Source: Cornus controversa
Taxonomy: Eukaryota > Streptophyta > Magnoliopsida > Cornales > Cornaceae
Assembly (NCBI GenBank): GCA_026545225.1
Contig: CM048845.1
Location: 83,541,033-83,605,032 of the forward strand
Direction of reading: 5' to 3'
DNA length: 64,000 nucleotides
Under the pieces are notes generated by a model, which was not told the origin of the DNA, did no database searches, and saw only the letters and a program-made list of their open reading frames with translations. The translations under genes were made by a program, and so were the position numbers. Positions 13,301 to 23,618 of the stretch are shown piece after piece (positions within the stretch are counted from its first letter, which is position 1; each line of letters begins with the position of its first letter).

Positions 13301-16300
13301 TTTTGATTGATCATATCATTGTATTATATATTGACCTCCAAGAGAGATGAATAATATACAATACAGAAATTTCTAACTTTTCAAAAGGAATGAGTATACA
13401 AAGTTGAACCTTATAACAGTTTTGGTATACCATTTGCATGTTATTAAACAAATTATACGCCTTTGTTGTGATGGGTTTGTAGATTGCCTGTTTTTTTTAT
13501 TCTAAATGATCATCCTATTGCTCAATAACCAGTCTAGAGGGGGACAGGCAATCGGTTATCTATGTTCACCCCAGAGTGCATGGAAATAAAATTATACGAT
13601 ATGCCTATAGGATGAGCTAAACACAGATTCGGCAATAAAGGAGCTTAGAATGGTATGGGTTTGAGGTCATCCACTATATACCAAATATTAAGCCAGCCTA
13701 AGCCCCATGTTACCAGCCAAAAGTGAATCCCGATTAAACCAGGTGGGGGAAGTTATTTTCTATTCATCTCAGTGGATCTAATGCAGCTCTTCCATCAAAA
13801 AAATGGCTCCATTAGCCTACATCGCAGAACTTTAGTCTTGGCTAGAACACTGATCACTTCATCAAAACCCATCATATGCAATAACTGATTTAATTAAAGC
13901 TGATTGGACTTTTATGCTACCTTGATTTCCCCCCATCAATTTTTGGATTCTTTCAAGATAATTACTTTAGCTTCTCAATATCATCATTTCAGGCCGTATA
14001 TTTGCAGCTACAGAAGTCAATGCAAAAGTCCCATGTTAAGATTAATTAGTTACAGGTCAAAGTTCCCATATTTTTCCATTAAACAAAAACAAAAGAATCT
14101 TATACTCTCACTCTGATCAAAAAGGTAAATTCATCCATATACATCATAAATGTATTTCCTTTTGCATCTTGATTCTGCCAGACATAATAAGTGATCTAAA
14201 AGGGGCTTATACCAGCTGGGCCCATGGCCCAGTGGAACAGACCAATGCTTTTAACAGCAAAAGTTTCTCAGATAAGGAAGACTTAGAAAGGATGTTTGGA
14301 TATTAATTTTAGCAAAATCAGAGTAGAAGCGAGAATGCCTATAATCAATCTCTGCTACTTTTTTTGGTCTTCCATAAGAGAAAAAATGTTAAATAAAGTG
14401 TTGCTAATAGAAAATTAAAATATAAATACAAGAAGTGAAGAGAAATTTCCGCCTATATCTTTCTCAGTCACTTTCACACACACAATCCCAAGCCTGGGAA
14501 AGGGAGGGGGGTAATGTAAAACAAAACATCGCACCTTATGAACATCAATCTATAAGTTTCTAGCTTGTATTCTTTAATAGAAATGGGTTGTATGGAAACC
14601 AAGGTGTCGTGATAAATGTCAAGGATTGGTACAAGGAATTCCTTCAAAGCGACTTCTCGATTTTCAGAACTCGCATGCAGTGAGAAGTAGGGAATAGGTT
14701 TCACACATTAGGGGACAAGTACAAAAGCTAGTCCAACAAAGTAGGAACAATATTGGGAATAAATCTTTTGAGTTGTCGCTTATGAAGGGTGAAGATGCAG
14801 TTGATGCAGTGCTCGGTAAAGATATATTAATTGAGAAACAACAGATATAAACATAACCATGGTTCATCATAAAAAAATGTTAAGAAATTTTTGGAGAACT
14901 AGTGTGGCTCAAATGAAGTTTAAACAGAAGCATTAAGGTTGGAAAAGAAAAAGAAAAAGAAAAAAAAAAACTTCTGATGCAAGACAACTTTACCGAAGAT
15001 CATTCAGATCTTATTATTATTAGTCCTTCTTTTGGGGTAAAAGTTAGGTGGGGAAGGTTTTAGGATTTAGAAAAGATGTAAGAAAGAGGAACAGTTTGAG
15101 GTTTTCACAAGGCAAGGAAGCCTAGACTTCCAGGCCTCTTCTAGTGGCTGTGGAAAGTAACCGTGTTCGGTGCCTTTGCTGATTTAGGTTCTTTTCAAGT
15201 GTTGTGGTTAAATCACCGAAAAAGGGATGTGTTAGTCTTGTCGACAAGGGCTTAAAGGGTGCAATAATATCTGGCCATGGGCTTTTAAAAAGGCATAAAA
15301 GTGCAGTATATTTTAAGAAAGGTAAAAGAAGAAGCTAGGAATCGCTCCTAGATTTCCCTAGTCATCGCATTAAGGGTTTGAATTGCATAAAATAATCATG
15401 AAATGGCACAATTGCTGATTTTAAAAAAAAAACTTGTTTTTTATAGAATCAGAAGTATTACATAATTATGCATATGTAGACCTCTATGTAATCCTTGGTC
15501 TAATATGACTTGGACTCCAAATTACAGGATTTTGAGATTTTGACTAGTAAAATCCTATATAAACTTATTTAGTTCCACAAATGAAGACTCTTGACTTTGC
15601 ATAAAACCTATAGAGTATAGACCACTACCACATCATAAATGCATTAGTATAAGCAAACCAATGGTAGACAAGATGGGTAAGGTTTATGACTATTTATAGG
15701 AAATGGTTAATGAAGGTGCTAAAAAGGGTATGATCTTGTGTGGCAAAAACTAATAAATGCACAAGGAAGAATGATGTGGCCCACGTTGTGGGTAACATAG
15801 TTGTTACAGGCTCAAAGCGCACTAAGGCGCCAAAGGCCTTCTGGAGCCTAAGTGCATGGCGCAATATAAGGCGGGAGCCTAATCGAAGTAAGGCACGTGT
15901 GTAATAATAATGCATATTTAAACATACATTATTATATATATTCAGAATCAAGGACTAATTGCAATTAATGCAAGTAGTGAACCATAAATTTATGAATTTT
16001 GTCAAATATTTCATAAGGTTAAACAATACGATATATGATATAGAACATTTTAATTTAGTAATCATTAAATAAAAAAGAAAATGATATGAATAAATGATTA
16101 AAAAATAAAAGGCATGCCTTTTTGAGCCTGGAGCCTACTAAAAAGCGTGAGCCTGAGGGCTTTATGTGAGCCTGATTGAAGGAGTCTGGCTTGTACTAGG
16201 TTGAGGCGCTCTAGCTAAACCTTGAGGAGCTTGAGACTTTTTTGGAGCCTAGGCACGCCTTTAACAACTATGGTGGGTAATGTTAAGGAATGGGAAGACC

Positions 16301-18922
16301 AAAATTAGATGGGTTGAATAGTGAAGAAACACATATTTATCTTCGATCTAATTGAAGTCATTGCCTTAGATAGAGCAGAATGGCAAAACTGATCTCATGT
16401 AACCAACCCCTAATAGTTGGATTAATGCATTGTTGAGTTCATAGAGTGTGCATACAGTTTCTACATCATCATTTATTAATGAGTGTGTTTACAAATATAT
16501 CAAAATTGCAGCTAAGAGCATTCTCATTAGATATGGAGTATGTCCCTTGGTGTCATGATTATCATCAGATGATGATGATAGGGTTTTTGGAGAGGGTTGA
16601 AGAGGAAGGCTTTGGGGTTGAGTGGAGAGAGAAATAGAAAGAGAGGAGGGAGCTGATGATTGAAGAGAAGGTGGAGAGATAGGAAGGAGGTGGTCGGCAG
16701 GGGAGGTGGTGGTGGGAAAGATAAGGTAAAAAGAGACATATTGGGTCTTTCGAGGGGATAATTTGGTCTTTTCAGGTTGTAACAGTTTTTCCTTAAAATA
16801 ATGTTAAATCAACCAAGGGAAAAATGACAATTCATACAAAAGTAACGTCCATTTATTGTTTAACGCTGACAGGGTAGTCGGTGTAATAGAGGCCATTCTC
16901 GACCACCGAGTGTAATTAGGGCAAATCTCAGCAAGTGTGAGTGCAAGTCACCTATAGATATTTTATCATATTTGTCATTCTTAGAAAATCTATGATAAAT
17001 ATGCATTAAGCTTCAATTTTCTTTTTATGCTCTTCTAATTCATTTTCAATTTAAGTAGTTTGTTATTATCAAAATGCTATTATGGTCCAATATATGGGAA
17101 GTAATATTGAATTTGTTGATGAGCTTTCATATTTAATCATTTGCATTTAAATCATATAATTTCATCAAAAGCATTCAAAGTATATATGTATGAGAAAAAA
17201 AAATTGTACAATTTATTTTGATTGCTAAGAAGATGAGAAAAGATGCATGAATATTTAAAATTCAAGGCCTATAGAGTCTTATTTGTTTTTGTCTTGTGCC
17301 TCAAATTCAATTGAGCCGGCACTGACATCAATACCTGAGTCCTCATTCTCCCAACTCCATGTATTACTTGATCCTTTCCAAGAAAAAACATCGAAGGCTA
17401 AAAATAGTTATTTGTATCTCACAATCACGATTCACGTTGCATGTTTAAAAGTAAAAAGCTCAAGTTGCCAAGCATGATAAAGCTAGTTCCTAATAAAGAT
17501 AAACTACAGGTTAGGTATATTCCAATTTGCCCTCCCAAGACCCAAGGGCCATGCCATTTATTGTAAGAACAATTAGAATTTTTTGTTGGTGTTGTCGCTA
17601 TTGTTATTGTTGTTGTCATTGTTGTTTAACGTTAAAAAGGATACTGATTTAACACATTGCTGCATAAAAAGTAAGGAATGATGACACCAAATGATCAATG
17701 TTTATTTGATTCAAGATATTAATATAAAAAGGAAGAATGAGAAATGAAACTTCATCCTGGTTAGCAATTCCAGGCAGCGAGAACCACACAAATAAATACT
17801 TAAAGATACCCCACTTAAGATATGATAACTATTCTATGCATGCGAACTTGGCATTTTTAATGTGATCATGCTGCAAAAACCAAAACTTTGACCAAGATGT
17901 AACACCTACTAGCATAATAATTAAGAGATTTATATCTTATAAAATTTGAAAGGTTAAGGTGAATGAACTAGTACCTGCAAGAGAGATTCTTCGGTGCGAG
18001 AATTAACTTGCCTTTTTATCAAGAGTGCCTCCCTTGCCAACAAAACCTGGGCCCGAAACTCCTCACTTGCATGCTCATGCCACTTAGAACACTCAGGTAT
18101 TCTACTGAGTGCAGGATCATAAGAATGCTTTGCAGCCTGCATCACCCAATTCAGCATTTCCGACAAAGAAAAGGATTCTCGTTTCCTCTTCTGAGAATTA
18201 GATACTTGTTTATCACTACCTGTATCTGAGACCACCACATCATTGTCATTATTGACACAAAATCTTTCGCCATCATCATTAGGAATTCTTTCTGCATTGT
18301 CATGCACTTTATTAATGTTTCCGGCATCTGACAAATGCATTTCACTATTATAGTTATCCGAGTCAATGTAGTCAGCATTTTTATTAGATTCAAATGCAAC
18401 AACTTTACCATCTTTGTGCTTCAGTGGCTGTCTATCCAACAATATACCTCTGAAATCCCTCTCTAACTCCATCGATAACAAGTCCAACTTCCCAAAAACT
18501 TCACTCTCTCCATTTTTCAAATTCTTACCTTTAAAGACTCTCTTTATCCATTGATCCAAACCATCCAAATATTTCAGATAAATCAATTTTATCGACGCCA
18601 CAACCCCAACATCCAATCTGCACTCTTTTGCCACAGAAGCCCACAAACCATTCTTTGACACCAAATCAAACCCACCTCTTTTTCTCACTACCCAGAAAAG
18701 TTGAAACAAATCCACAGATCGCCCATCACCAAGCAATGCCGGAATGGGCCTAACATATTTCTTTCCAGACACCTCTCTCAAAAAAACCAGAAGCACTTGG
18801 TCAAACAAGCTTCTCAGTCTATCACTACAACCATCAACACCACCACCTTCAAATGACGAATCAAGATCAAATTCAAGATTGTTTAAGGAAAACCCATCTT
18901 TTAATACTGACCATGCTGCCAT
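4371..18922 (-). CDS. ARID1: ARID and ELM2 domain chromatin protein (ARID1-like), two exons split by a 12.7 kb intron
   Basis: Coding exons: 18922-17975 (316 codons) and 5264-4371 (297 codons plus stop). They join in phase 0 across a GT-AG intron (17974-5265), giving 613 residues. Exon 1 encodes an ARID DNA-binding domain at about residues 34-128. Exon 2 encodes an ELM2-like region from about 409 ([13 protein letters not shown]) to 490 and a SANT/Myb-like helical segment at about 507-566 ([14 protein letters not shown]). This domain order is that of plant ARID1/ARID2-type nuclear proteins, some of which work with histone deacetylases; function here is inferred from family. I chose the Met of [11 protein letters not shown] because it opens the conserved N-terminus; an in-frame Met 15 codons upstream (18967) precedes a low-complexity lysine-rich stretch. 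A TATATAA-like motif lies on the minus strand near 19335. The intron is bloated by transposons but the coding frame is intact. Confidence 0.88.
5321..5338. repeat. (ATC)n microsatellite tail of the RTE element
   Basis: Six trinucleotide units lie directly beyond the RTE 3' motif. The array sits about 55 bases from the exon 2 acceptor of ARID1. Confidence 0.7.
5321..6700 (-). mobile_element. 5'-truncated RTE-type LINE fragment
   Basis: Read on the minus strand, decayed reverse-transcriptase blocks appear in order from about 6700 down: [16 protein letters not shown] near 6490, [19 protein letters not shown] near 6370, [16 protein letters not shown] near 6290, then [16 protein letters not shown] and [16 protein letters not shown] (5952-5611). 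These are hallmarks of plant RTE non-LTR retrotransposons. Several frames and stops are needed, so it is dead. The 3' end has the typical short tail motif (catgtggctgacacattc on the minus strand) followed by an ATG/ATC trinucleotide array at 5321-5338, as RTE elements end in microsatellite tails. The 5' half (endonuclease) is missing, as usual for LINE insertions. Confidence 0.8.
6701..7640. other. ARID1 intron sequence between RTE and copia elements
   Basis: AT-rich intron DNA. I see no coding homology, terminal repeats or RNA gene. Short ORFs here look random. Confidence 0.6.
7646..7870 (+). repeat. left LTR of copia element (225 bp)
   Basis: Starts TGTTAGACC and ends TTTTCA. It holds one copy of the internal unit that is present twice in the right LTR. 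Its polyadenylation-like and terminal segments match the right LTR closely, with roughly eight differences by eye, so the insertion is not very old. Confidence 0.92.
7871..7882 (+). other. primer-binding site of the copia element
   Basis: TGGTATCAAAGC abuts the left LTR and matches, with one change, the usual plant copia primer site for the 3' end of initiator methionine tRNA. Confidence 0.85.
8016..8475 (+). pseudogene. copia gag remnant
   Basis: From an ATG at 8016 the reading frame gives a plant copia gag N-terminus ([16 protein letters not shown]). A stop (TAG, 8118-8120) then replaces what is normally a glutamine codon. The frame resumes through [20 protein letters not shown] and [18 protein letters not shown] to a TGA at 8397. 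In another frame it continues as [15 protein letters not shown] before the homology breaks off. The CCHC knuckle is absent. Confidence 0.8.
8500..9166 (+). pseudogene. copia integrase C-terminal remnant
   Basis: Homology begins abruptly at [18 protein letters not shown] and runs through the copia integrase C-terminal block ([19 protein letters not shown], then [16 protein letters not shown]). A proline-rich linker follows. The HHCC and DDE catalytic parts are missing, so an internal deletion joins gag to this segment. The frame ends at a TGA at 9164. Confidence 0.82.
9200..10062 (+). pseudogene. copia reverse transcriptase, first part
   Basis: Clear copia RT blocks: [43 protein letters not shown] and the catalytic YVDD motif (about 9805-9816). 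A frameshift near 9346 separates the start ([10 protein letters not shown]) from the main block, and another near 9930 separates the YVDD block from the segment ending [12 protein letters not shown], where the PIF element interrupts it. Confidence 0.88.
10066..12409 (+). mobile_element. PIF/Harbinger element nested in the copia polyprotein (2344 bp)
   Basis: Flanked by a 3-bp TAA target duplication (10063-10065 and 12410-12412). Removing the element and one TAA restores a perfect copia junction ([15 protein letters not shown]). The termini are imperfect inverted repeats: GGGCAAGCGGTGTGG at the left, and GAGCAGCCGGTGTAG as the complement of the right. Subterminal regions contain several nested short inverted repeats built on ggctagc and tgtagcc. 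It carries a decayed Myb-like accessory gene but no recognisable DDE transposase, so it is non-autonomous. Confidence 0.9.
10604..11923 (+). pseudogene. Myb/SANT-like accessory ORF of the PIF/Harbinger element, degenerate
   Basis: Starts [16 protein letters not shown] with a Gln/Ser/Pro/Tyr-rich N-terminus. Next come the trihelix-like core ([19 protein letters not shown], then [20 protein letters not shown]) and a segment read as [15 protein letters not shown]. The C-terminus is charged and coiled-coil-like ([19 protein letters not shown]). This is the DNA-binding partner protein that plant PIF/Harbinger elements carry beside the transposase. A probable intron lies at 11166-11244. Two in-frame TGA codons, near 10902 and 10995, sit where tryptophan is expected, and a frameshift lies near 11600. 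It is broken. Confidence 0.78.
12413..13070 (+). pseudogene. copia RT end and RNase H, second part
   Basis: The copia polyprotein resumes with [20 protein letters not shown] directly after the nested insertion. RNase H follows: [19 protein letters not shown], then [26 protein letters not shown] and [11 protein letters not shown]. At least one frameshift separates these parts. The coding end overlaps the right LTR border. Confidence 0.88.
13059..13070 (+). other. polypurine tract of the copia element
   Basis: TTTGCGGGGGAG lies immediately before the right LTR, in the position used to prime plus-strand synthesis. Confidence 0.8.
13071..13383 (+). repeat. right LTR of copia element (313 bp)
   Basis: Same ends as the left LTR but 88 bp longer, because the internal unit (from the first tttatgattgtatcccttt onward) is tandemly duplicated. 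Confidence 0.92.
13389..15787. other. ARID1 intron sequence, no gene seen
   Basis: Moderately AT-rich intron DNA with no recognised coding or terminal-repeat structure. Small ORFs here are unsupported. Confidence 0.55.
15796..16272. mobile_element. hAT-type MITE (477 bp)
   Basis: An exact 8-bp target duplication GTGGGTAA flanks it (15788-15795 and 16273-16280). Terminal inverted repeats start CATAGTTGTTA on both ends. The interior has many aggcgc, gagcct and gcgcc words near both ends, as in a widespread plant repeat. It has no coding capacity. The CA...TG ends and the 8-bp duplication place it with hAT. Confidence 0.85.
16281..16440 (+). mobile_element. RTE-type LINE 3' fragment
   Basis: On the plus strand the sequence reads as the decayed RTE C-terminus ([14 protein letters not shown]). 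It ends with the 3' tail motif catgtaaccaacccctaata and then gttggatt. The hAT MITE just upstream inserted into or beside it. Opposite strand to the RTE fragment at 5321-6700. Confidence 0.65.
16441..17974. other. 5' part of ARID1 intron, no gene seen
   Basis: AT-rich intron DNA with a purine-rich stretch at 16590-16740. The donor site is GTACTA at 17974, after exon 1 (…GAATCTCTCTTGCAG on the minus strand). Confidence 0.55.
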
Positions 18923-18969
18923 GAACTTAAAAAATTTCTCACTTTTTTTTTTTTTTGGAGGGCACAATT

Positions 18970-19367
18970 ATGGTACAACAGATATCAACATATTTACTTA
19001 AAAAGCAAACAGAGAATAAGTATTCGATCAGACTTGATTAGTGTTTAGGGCAAAAAAAAGAGGGCGATACATTCTATTGCTATGCTCTGTTTTATTTATA
19101 AAAATAGTTACCTCCTACGAGCGTTTGGCTTGCGAAGTCACCAAGTGTTTTCTCCCACATACAATGAAGACAAAAGGGTGTGACTGTGTGAGTGAGGAAT
19201 TGCTGAAAATTACGGTGGGTTTTTAGATGTGTTCTGAAAATGATGAACAGAGTGGTCGTTTGCCAGGACAAGATGGGAACGAAAATGTAGGGAAGTTTTG
19301 AAAAATGAGATACATAATGGTTAATTGGTTATATATAAGCAGATGAAATATGTAATGGTCATAAATA

Positions 19368-19402
<35 letters not shown>

Positions 19403-21035
19403 TGAGCATCAAATGTAGAAAGAGATTAATTTATGAATCCAAAGGGACAGATACGGAAGAATCTGAACCCGACCTCTATTATTAGGGTTATTTGGGCTCA
19501 ACTAATCCACACAAATGACGAGTGAAAGCATAAAAGCAATAAATTTTATGTTATACGGAGAGAGTAGCATAGCGAGATTGTGTAAAACAAGAGACTAATA
19601 TTCATTTACAATAATTATGTGACTTAAAGGACTTAATTAGAGTTTTTTTAAAAAATAATAATAACTTGAAATCAGCTCTTTTGAAATTTGTCTCAAGAGA
19701 ACCCAAAATAGGTGAGAAAATATTTTGATTGTTATCGTTGGAACGAGTTGAGCTCGAGCCCGATTTTTAAGCTCGTTTACCAATTTCGAACATTGTTAGA
19801 CTGAGTTCGTGTAAACTCGTGAACACTGAACTCATGTAGACACATGAACACGTTAAAAACACATAGCCTTGTATAGATTCATAAACATAAACTGATGTAG
19901 AGTCATATAAGTTCATGAATGAGGCAAAATGATCTTGAGCACAATGTCTCACCCCGCCAATATGGAGGAAGGTTGTGCCACGCAGGCGATATGAGAACGT
20001 TGAGGAGGATTCTGTAAGGCGTCTGTATAGCATATGTGGATAGATGGGTTGTAGAGTCTTCTACATTTGTGTAGAGAGTTGTGGAGTGTTAAAAAAAAAA
20101 ATAGGGGTTCTAAAACATTAGAGAGTTCGAAGGAATTTGTAGAGAATATTTTAGATTAGTAAAGAGTTTTGTAGAGATTATAAATATCTAGATTGTTCCT
20201 TTAAAACTTCAATAAATAAATATTCGATAAATTAATAACCTCGCTTAAAAAATAAAATCTCCTTGTCCCAACTCGGCCAGTGTACTAAATTAATAACCTC
20301 GCTAAATGCATGAGATAATAAAATTTTTAGAAATTCGTACGGCCCAAATAGTAAACAAAAATTCATAATACAATATTGAGTAAACAATTTCTATTTTCTA
20401 AAACTAATGATTATTTATGAAGTTTATCTTCTATGTACTTGAAACATCTTTATATTCTACTTGAATTATCTTATGGGGCATTAAAAGTTTTGACACTACA
20501 TCTCTTCCTTTTTCTCTTTTTTTTAGAGTCTCTTGGGCTTTTATGTATTAACTTTTATCTCTTCCTTTTAAAAGTCTTTCTATCTTCTACAATTAATAAT
20601 CACCTTAACTTTTGACCACATCAATTTGGATTTATAAGCCATACATGTACAAGTATAGAAACATAATAATTTCTCTAAATTAATAAATTATTCATTTATT
20701 GATAAATCAATAATCCTACTAAAATAATAATTTCTCTTGGTTTCAAAAGTATTATTTTATAAGATTTTAGTAGATGAAAAGTTCTAAAGAGTAGATCTTA
20801 GTTATTGTCTAGATTGCATCTTAACCGTCCATTAGGAAAAGGATAACTTAAGCTCGAACACAAATATGATATCGAGTTCACAAGTCTAGCCCAAGCTCAA
20901 CTTTTTTAACTGTCACAAACATTTGAACCAGAAGAACAAACGAACTGCTTGAACAAGCTAGGCTTGATTCATCTATAACTTTAATTCTTTTGATGCAACT
21001 CAAATAGGTTGGGCGAGTTAAAGACTAAACCAAAC
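18970..21035. other. upstream region of ARID1 and gene-free DNA
   Basis: Holds the presumed ARID1 promoter and 5'UTR (18923 to about 19340), a (TA)n array at 19367-19403 and AT-rich DNA. Scattered aagctcg and gagctcg words near 19740-19800 and 20840-20980 are common in degenerate plant repeats. No gene seen. Confidence 0.55.
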
Positions 21036-21038
21036 CTA

Positions 21039-21796
21039 GGCCCTATTTGGGAGAGCTTCCTAATATCAAAAGGACTTCATTGATATGATCTTCGTAAAAG
21101 GAATTTTGTTAGAAGGAATTTATGAGAAAAAAGACGTTTGGCTAGTGCATTTTTTAAATATATTTTAACTTTTAAATTATTTTTTTATTGACAATATTAT
21201 CCCTTATCTTTAACAGCAATTATAATCCTTAGAAAAGTACGAAGTTGACAATGGAAGAAAGTTATGGTGGCGGCAATGCTGGTGGAGGTAGTGGTGGGAG
21301 GCGGTAGTGGAGGTAGCGATGATGGTAGTGGTGGTGGTGGTAGTGGTGGTGATGGTGGAAGTTGGTGATAGCGATGGTGTGGCAGTAGTGGTGGTGGTGG
21401 CGACAACGATGGTGGTGGTGGAAAGTAGCAATGGCGATGGTGATGGGGGAGGCTTTGGTGGTGGTGGTGGCGGTAGTGGTGGTGGTGGAAGACAGCGGTA
21501 GCGATGGCAGTGGAAGAACGAGGGACCAAAAGAAAATATAGCACAATCTTTTAAATATACAAGAAGTATATGGACAAATTAGTAAAATAACAAATTTATT
21601 TCTAAAGAAAATTTGGCTTCCTAAAAGGAGGTTCTAAAAACAACATTTTTTTACTTATTTGAAATGGGTTTATTGACCACCGAATTTTTCGAAAAGGCCT
21701 TTACATATGTGTAACCAAACGTCAATTTTTTTTAAAAGGACTTTTGATATCTAGAAGGACTTTCTAAGGCCTCAAAAAGCTCCCACAATCAGGCAC
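21039..21796. mobile_element. Tourist-like MITE containing a GGT-rich array
   Basis: Termini are imperfect inverted repeats: GGCCCTATTTGGGAGAGCTT at the left, GTGCCTGATTGTGGGAGCTT as the complement of the right. Further inverted words (gacgtttggc near 21132, accaaacgtc near 21713) match at similar distances from each end. A possible 3-bp CTA duplication flanks it. The interior is dominated by a GGT/GTG array. No transposase. Confidence 0.6.
21262..21500. repeat. GGT/GTG/GCG trinucleotide-rich array
   Basis: Degenerate trinucleotide array giving open Gly/Val, His/Thr or Pro frames in several phases. These open frames reflect the repeat, not a gene. Confidence 0.85.
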
Positions 21797-21799
21797 CTA

Positions 21800-22426
21800 A
21801 TATGTTATATAAGCTTCATCTCAAGCCTAATTGAACCCAAACTTCAACACAAGCTCTTCAAGCCACATTCAAAATTTTGAACTCAGGATAAGCTTGGATT
21901 AGAGAAGTTGGCTAAAATCAAGTTAATCTCGAGTAGTTTCCGGATTGATTACTCTCATGCAAAAAATATATATATATCTAAATATTAGTGTAAACTTTTG
22001 AAAATTTTAAATAAAGTTTTTAGGATGTTAATTCTCCAAATGACTAATATACATTAAATTAATATTTAAATAGAAAGAAGTTGAAAAGAAAAGGTTGATG
22101 ATGATTTTAAAATATATATAATACATTTAAAATTATAAATATATAAAAATAGAGTAGACACGTTTGGGTTAGGCTTGATTGGTGACACCTCAACTCCAGT
22201 TCAAACCTAATTAAGTTTGATTGATATTTTTTAATCAAAAATCAATTTTAATTGTAAAAATAGTTGTCCAAGGTTGCGAATCATTGGAATGAGCTCAAGT
22301 TGGATTGCATTAAACTTGGACTTGGATCGAGGTTTATACCTTGACTAGGGTAGGCCAATGAGCCTTTCCATTCATTTGAGTTGCACATTTAACTATTCAA
22401 TTTACCTGTTAAACCAAATATATAAA
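21800..22426. other. degenerate repeat-rich intergenic DNA
   Basis: AT-rich DNA with many aagctt, aacctaatt and gagctc words. No coding or terminal structure resolved. Confidence 0.45.
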
Positions 22427-23391
22427 AGGGTAAGCTACAAAAAAAAAAAAAAAACCCTGAACTATTACCCTTTTATAAATAATTCCCTGAACTAATGACT
22501 TGTTGCAATTAAGGACATACACATCACAAAAGACAATTTTGTCTATTATTATTAAAATTGTCCTTTCTTATCAAATTATTTATTATTATCTTTTCTCTTA
22601 TCTAAATATTAATTATAGCATTTACTTTAATTTTATTATTGGTATCAATTTATCATAACTATGAAATAAAATAGACAAAGTTGTAACTACCACCAAATGT
22701 ATCCATTTTCTAAAAGGATTAAAACTTTACTATTTATAATAAAACTTATTATACTCGGTTTAATTTTGTTTACCTTAAAAAAATACATTTTTTTATACAA
22801 TATATTCATGAAAAATTAAAAAATTACTTAAAAAAAAAAACCTTCTTTTTCATACAATATATTCATGAAAAATTATGAAATTACTTATATTGTTTTAAAA
22901 TTTTCTACTTAAGATTTTTATTAAAACAAATAATTTCAAGAATTAAAGATAAATTTATGCAAATTTGATGGAGAATATGTCATCAAAATAGTACTCGTAT
23001 GAATTTTTTTATAATTTTCTACTTAAGATTTTTATTAAAACAAATAATTTCAAGAATTAAAGATAAATTTATGCAAATTTGATGGAGAATATGTCATCAA
23101 AATAATATGGATTTTTTTATAATTTTCTACTTAAGATTTTTATTAAAACAAATAATTTCAAGAATTAAAGATAAATTTATGCAAATTTGATGGAGAATAT
23201 GCATCAAAATAGTATGAACACGGGTTTTATTTTAAAATGCATCATACCAATTGGAGATAACACACCACATATAAACACATTTCCTTCATTATACCCAAGT
23301 GATGTGGGATGTCACATATTGTGTACAAAATATAATTCAGGGGGTTATTTGTAAATTTGGATATAATTCAAGGGGTCTTTGCACTTTACCT
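22427..23391. mobile_element. MULE-like MITE with internal tandem repeats
   Basis: Imperfect inverted ends read AGGGTAAGCTACAAA at the left and AGGTAAAGTGCAAAGACCCC as the complement of the right. Both continue into ccctgaact/ccttgaatt words, typical of non-autonomous plant elements of this kind. No clear target duplication was found. A threefold tandem repeat lies inside. Confidence 0.55.
22899..23217. repeat. three tandem copies of a 107-114 bp unit
   Basis: Copies start at 22899, 23013 and 23120 with the word aattttctacttaag and run through gatggagaatatg. The three copies are nearly identical to each other. Confidence 0.9.
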
Positions 23392-23618
23392 GTATGATCA
23401 ACAAGCTTTAAATTTATCGTGGAAGTTTTCGACACGAGAATGTGTTATAATTTTAATATATTAGGGTTGCGAATGGACCGAACCGAGTCAAGTTTTAAAC
23501 TGTTCAGACTTGAATCATTCGTTTGTGAGATCGACTCATCACAATTTTGAAAAGTTTAAGCTCTGACTCGTTTATAAAGTGAAATGAGCTTAATTTCATG
23601 AAGCTAGTCAAGCTCGTT

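Larger units (their letters stand above)
7646..13383 (+). mobile_element. Ty1/copia LTR retrotransposon, inactive, carrying a nested PIF element
   Basis: It has two LTRs (7646-7870 and 13071-13383) beginning TG and ending CA, flanked by an exact 5-bp target duplication AAAGG (7641-7645 and 13384-13388). A primer-binding site complementary to initiator Met tRNA follows the left LTR, and a polypurine tract precedes the right LTR. Inside, in copia order, are gag, integrase C-terminus, reverse transcriptase and RNase H remnants. The zinc knuckle, protease and most of integrase are deleted near 8470-8500, and there are stops and frameshifts. It lies in sense orientation relative to the window, so antisense to ARID1. 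Confidence 0.93.

Noticed and set aside
21197-21546. Several overlapping open frames of 64-115 codons, His/Pro/Thr- or Gly/Val-rich
   Set aside because: They are by-products of the degenerate GGT array, open in many phases on both strands.
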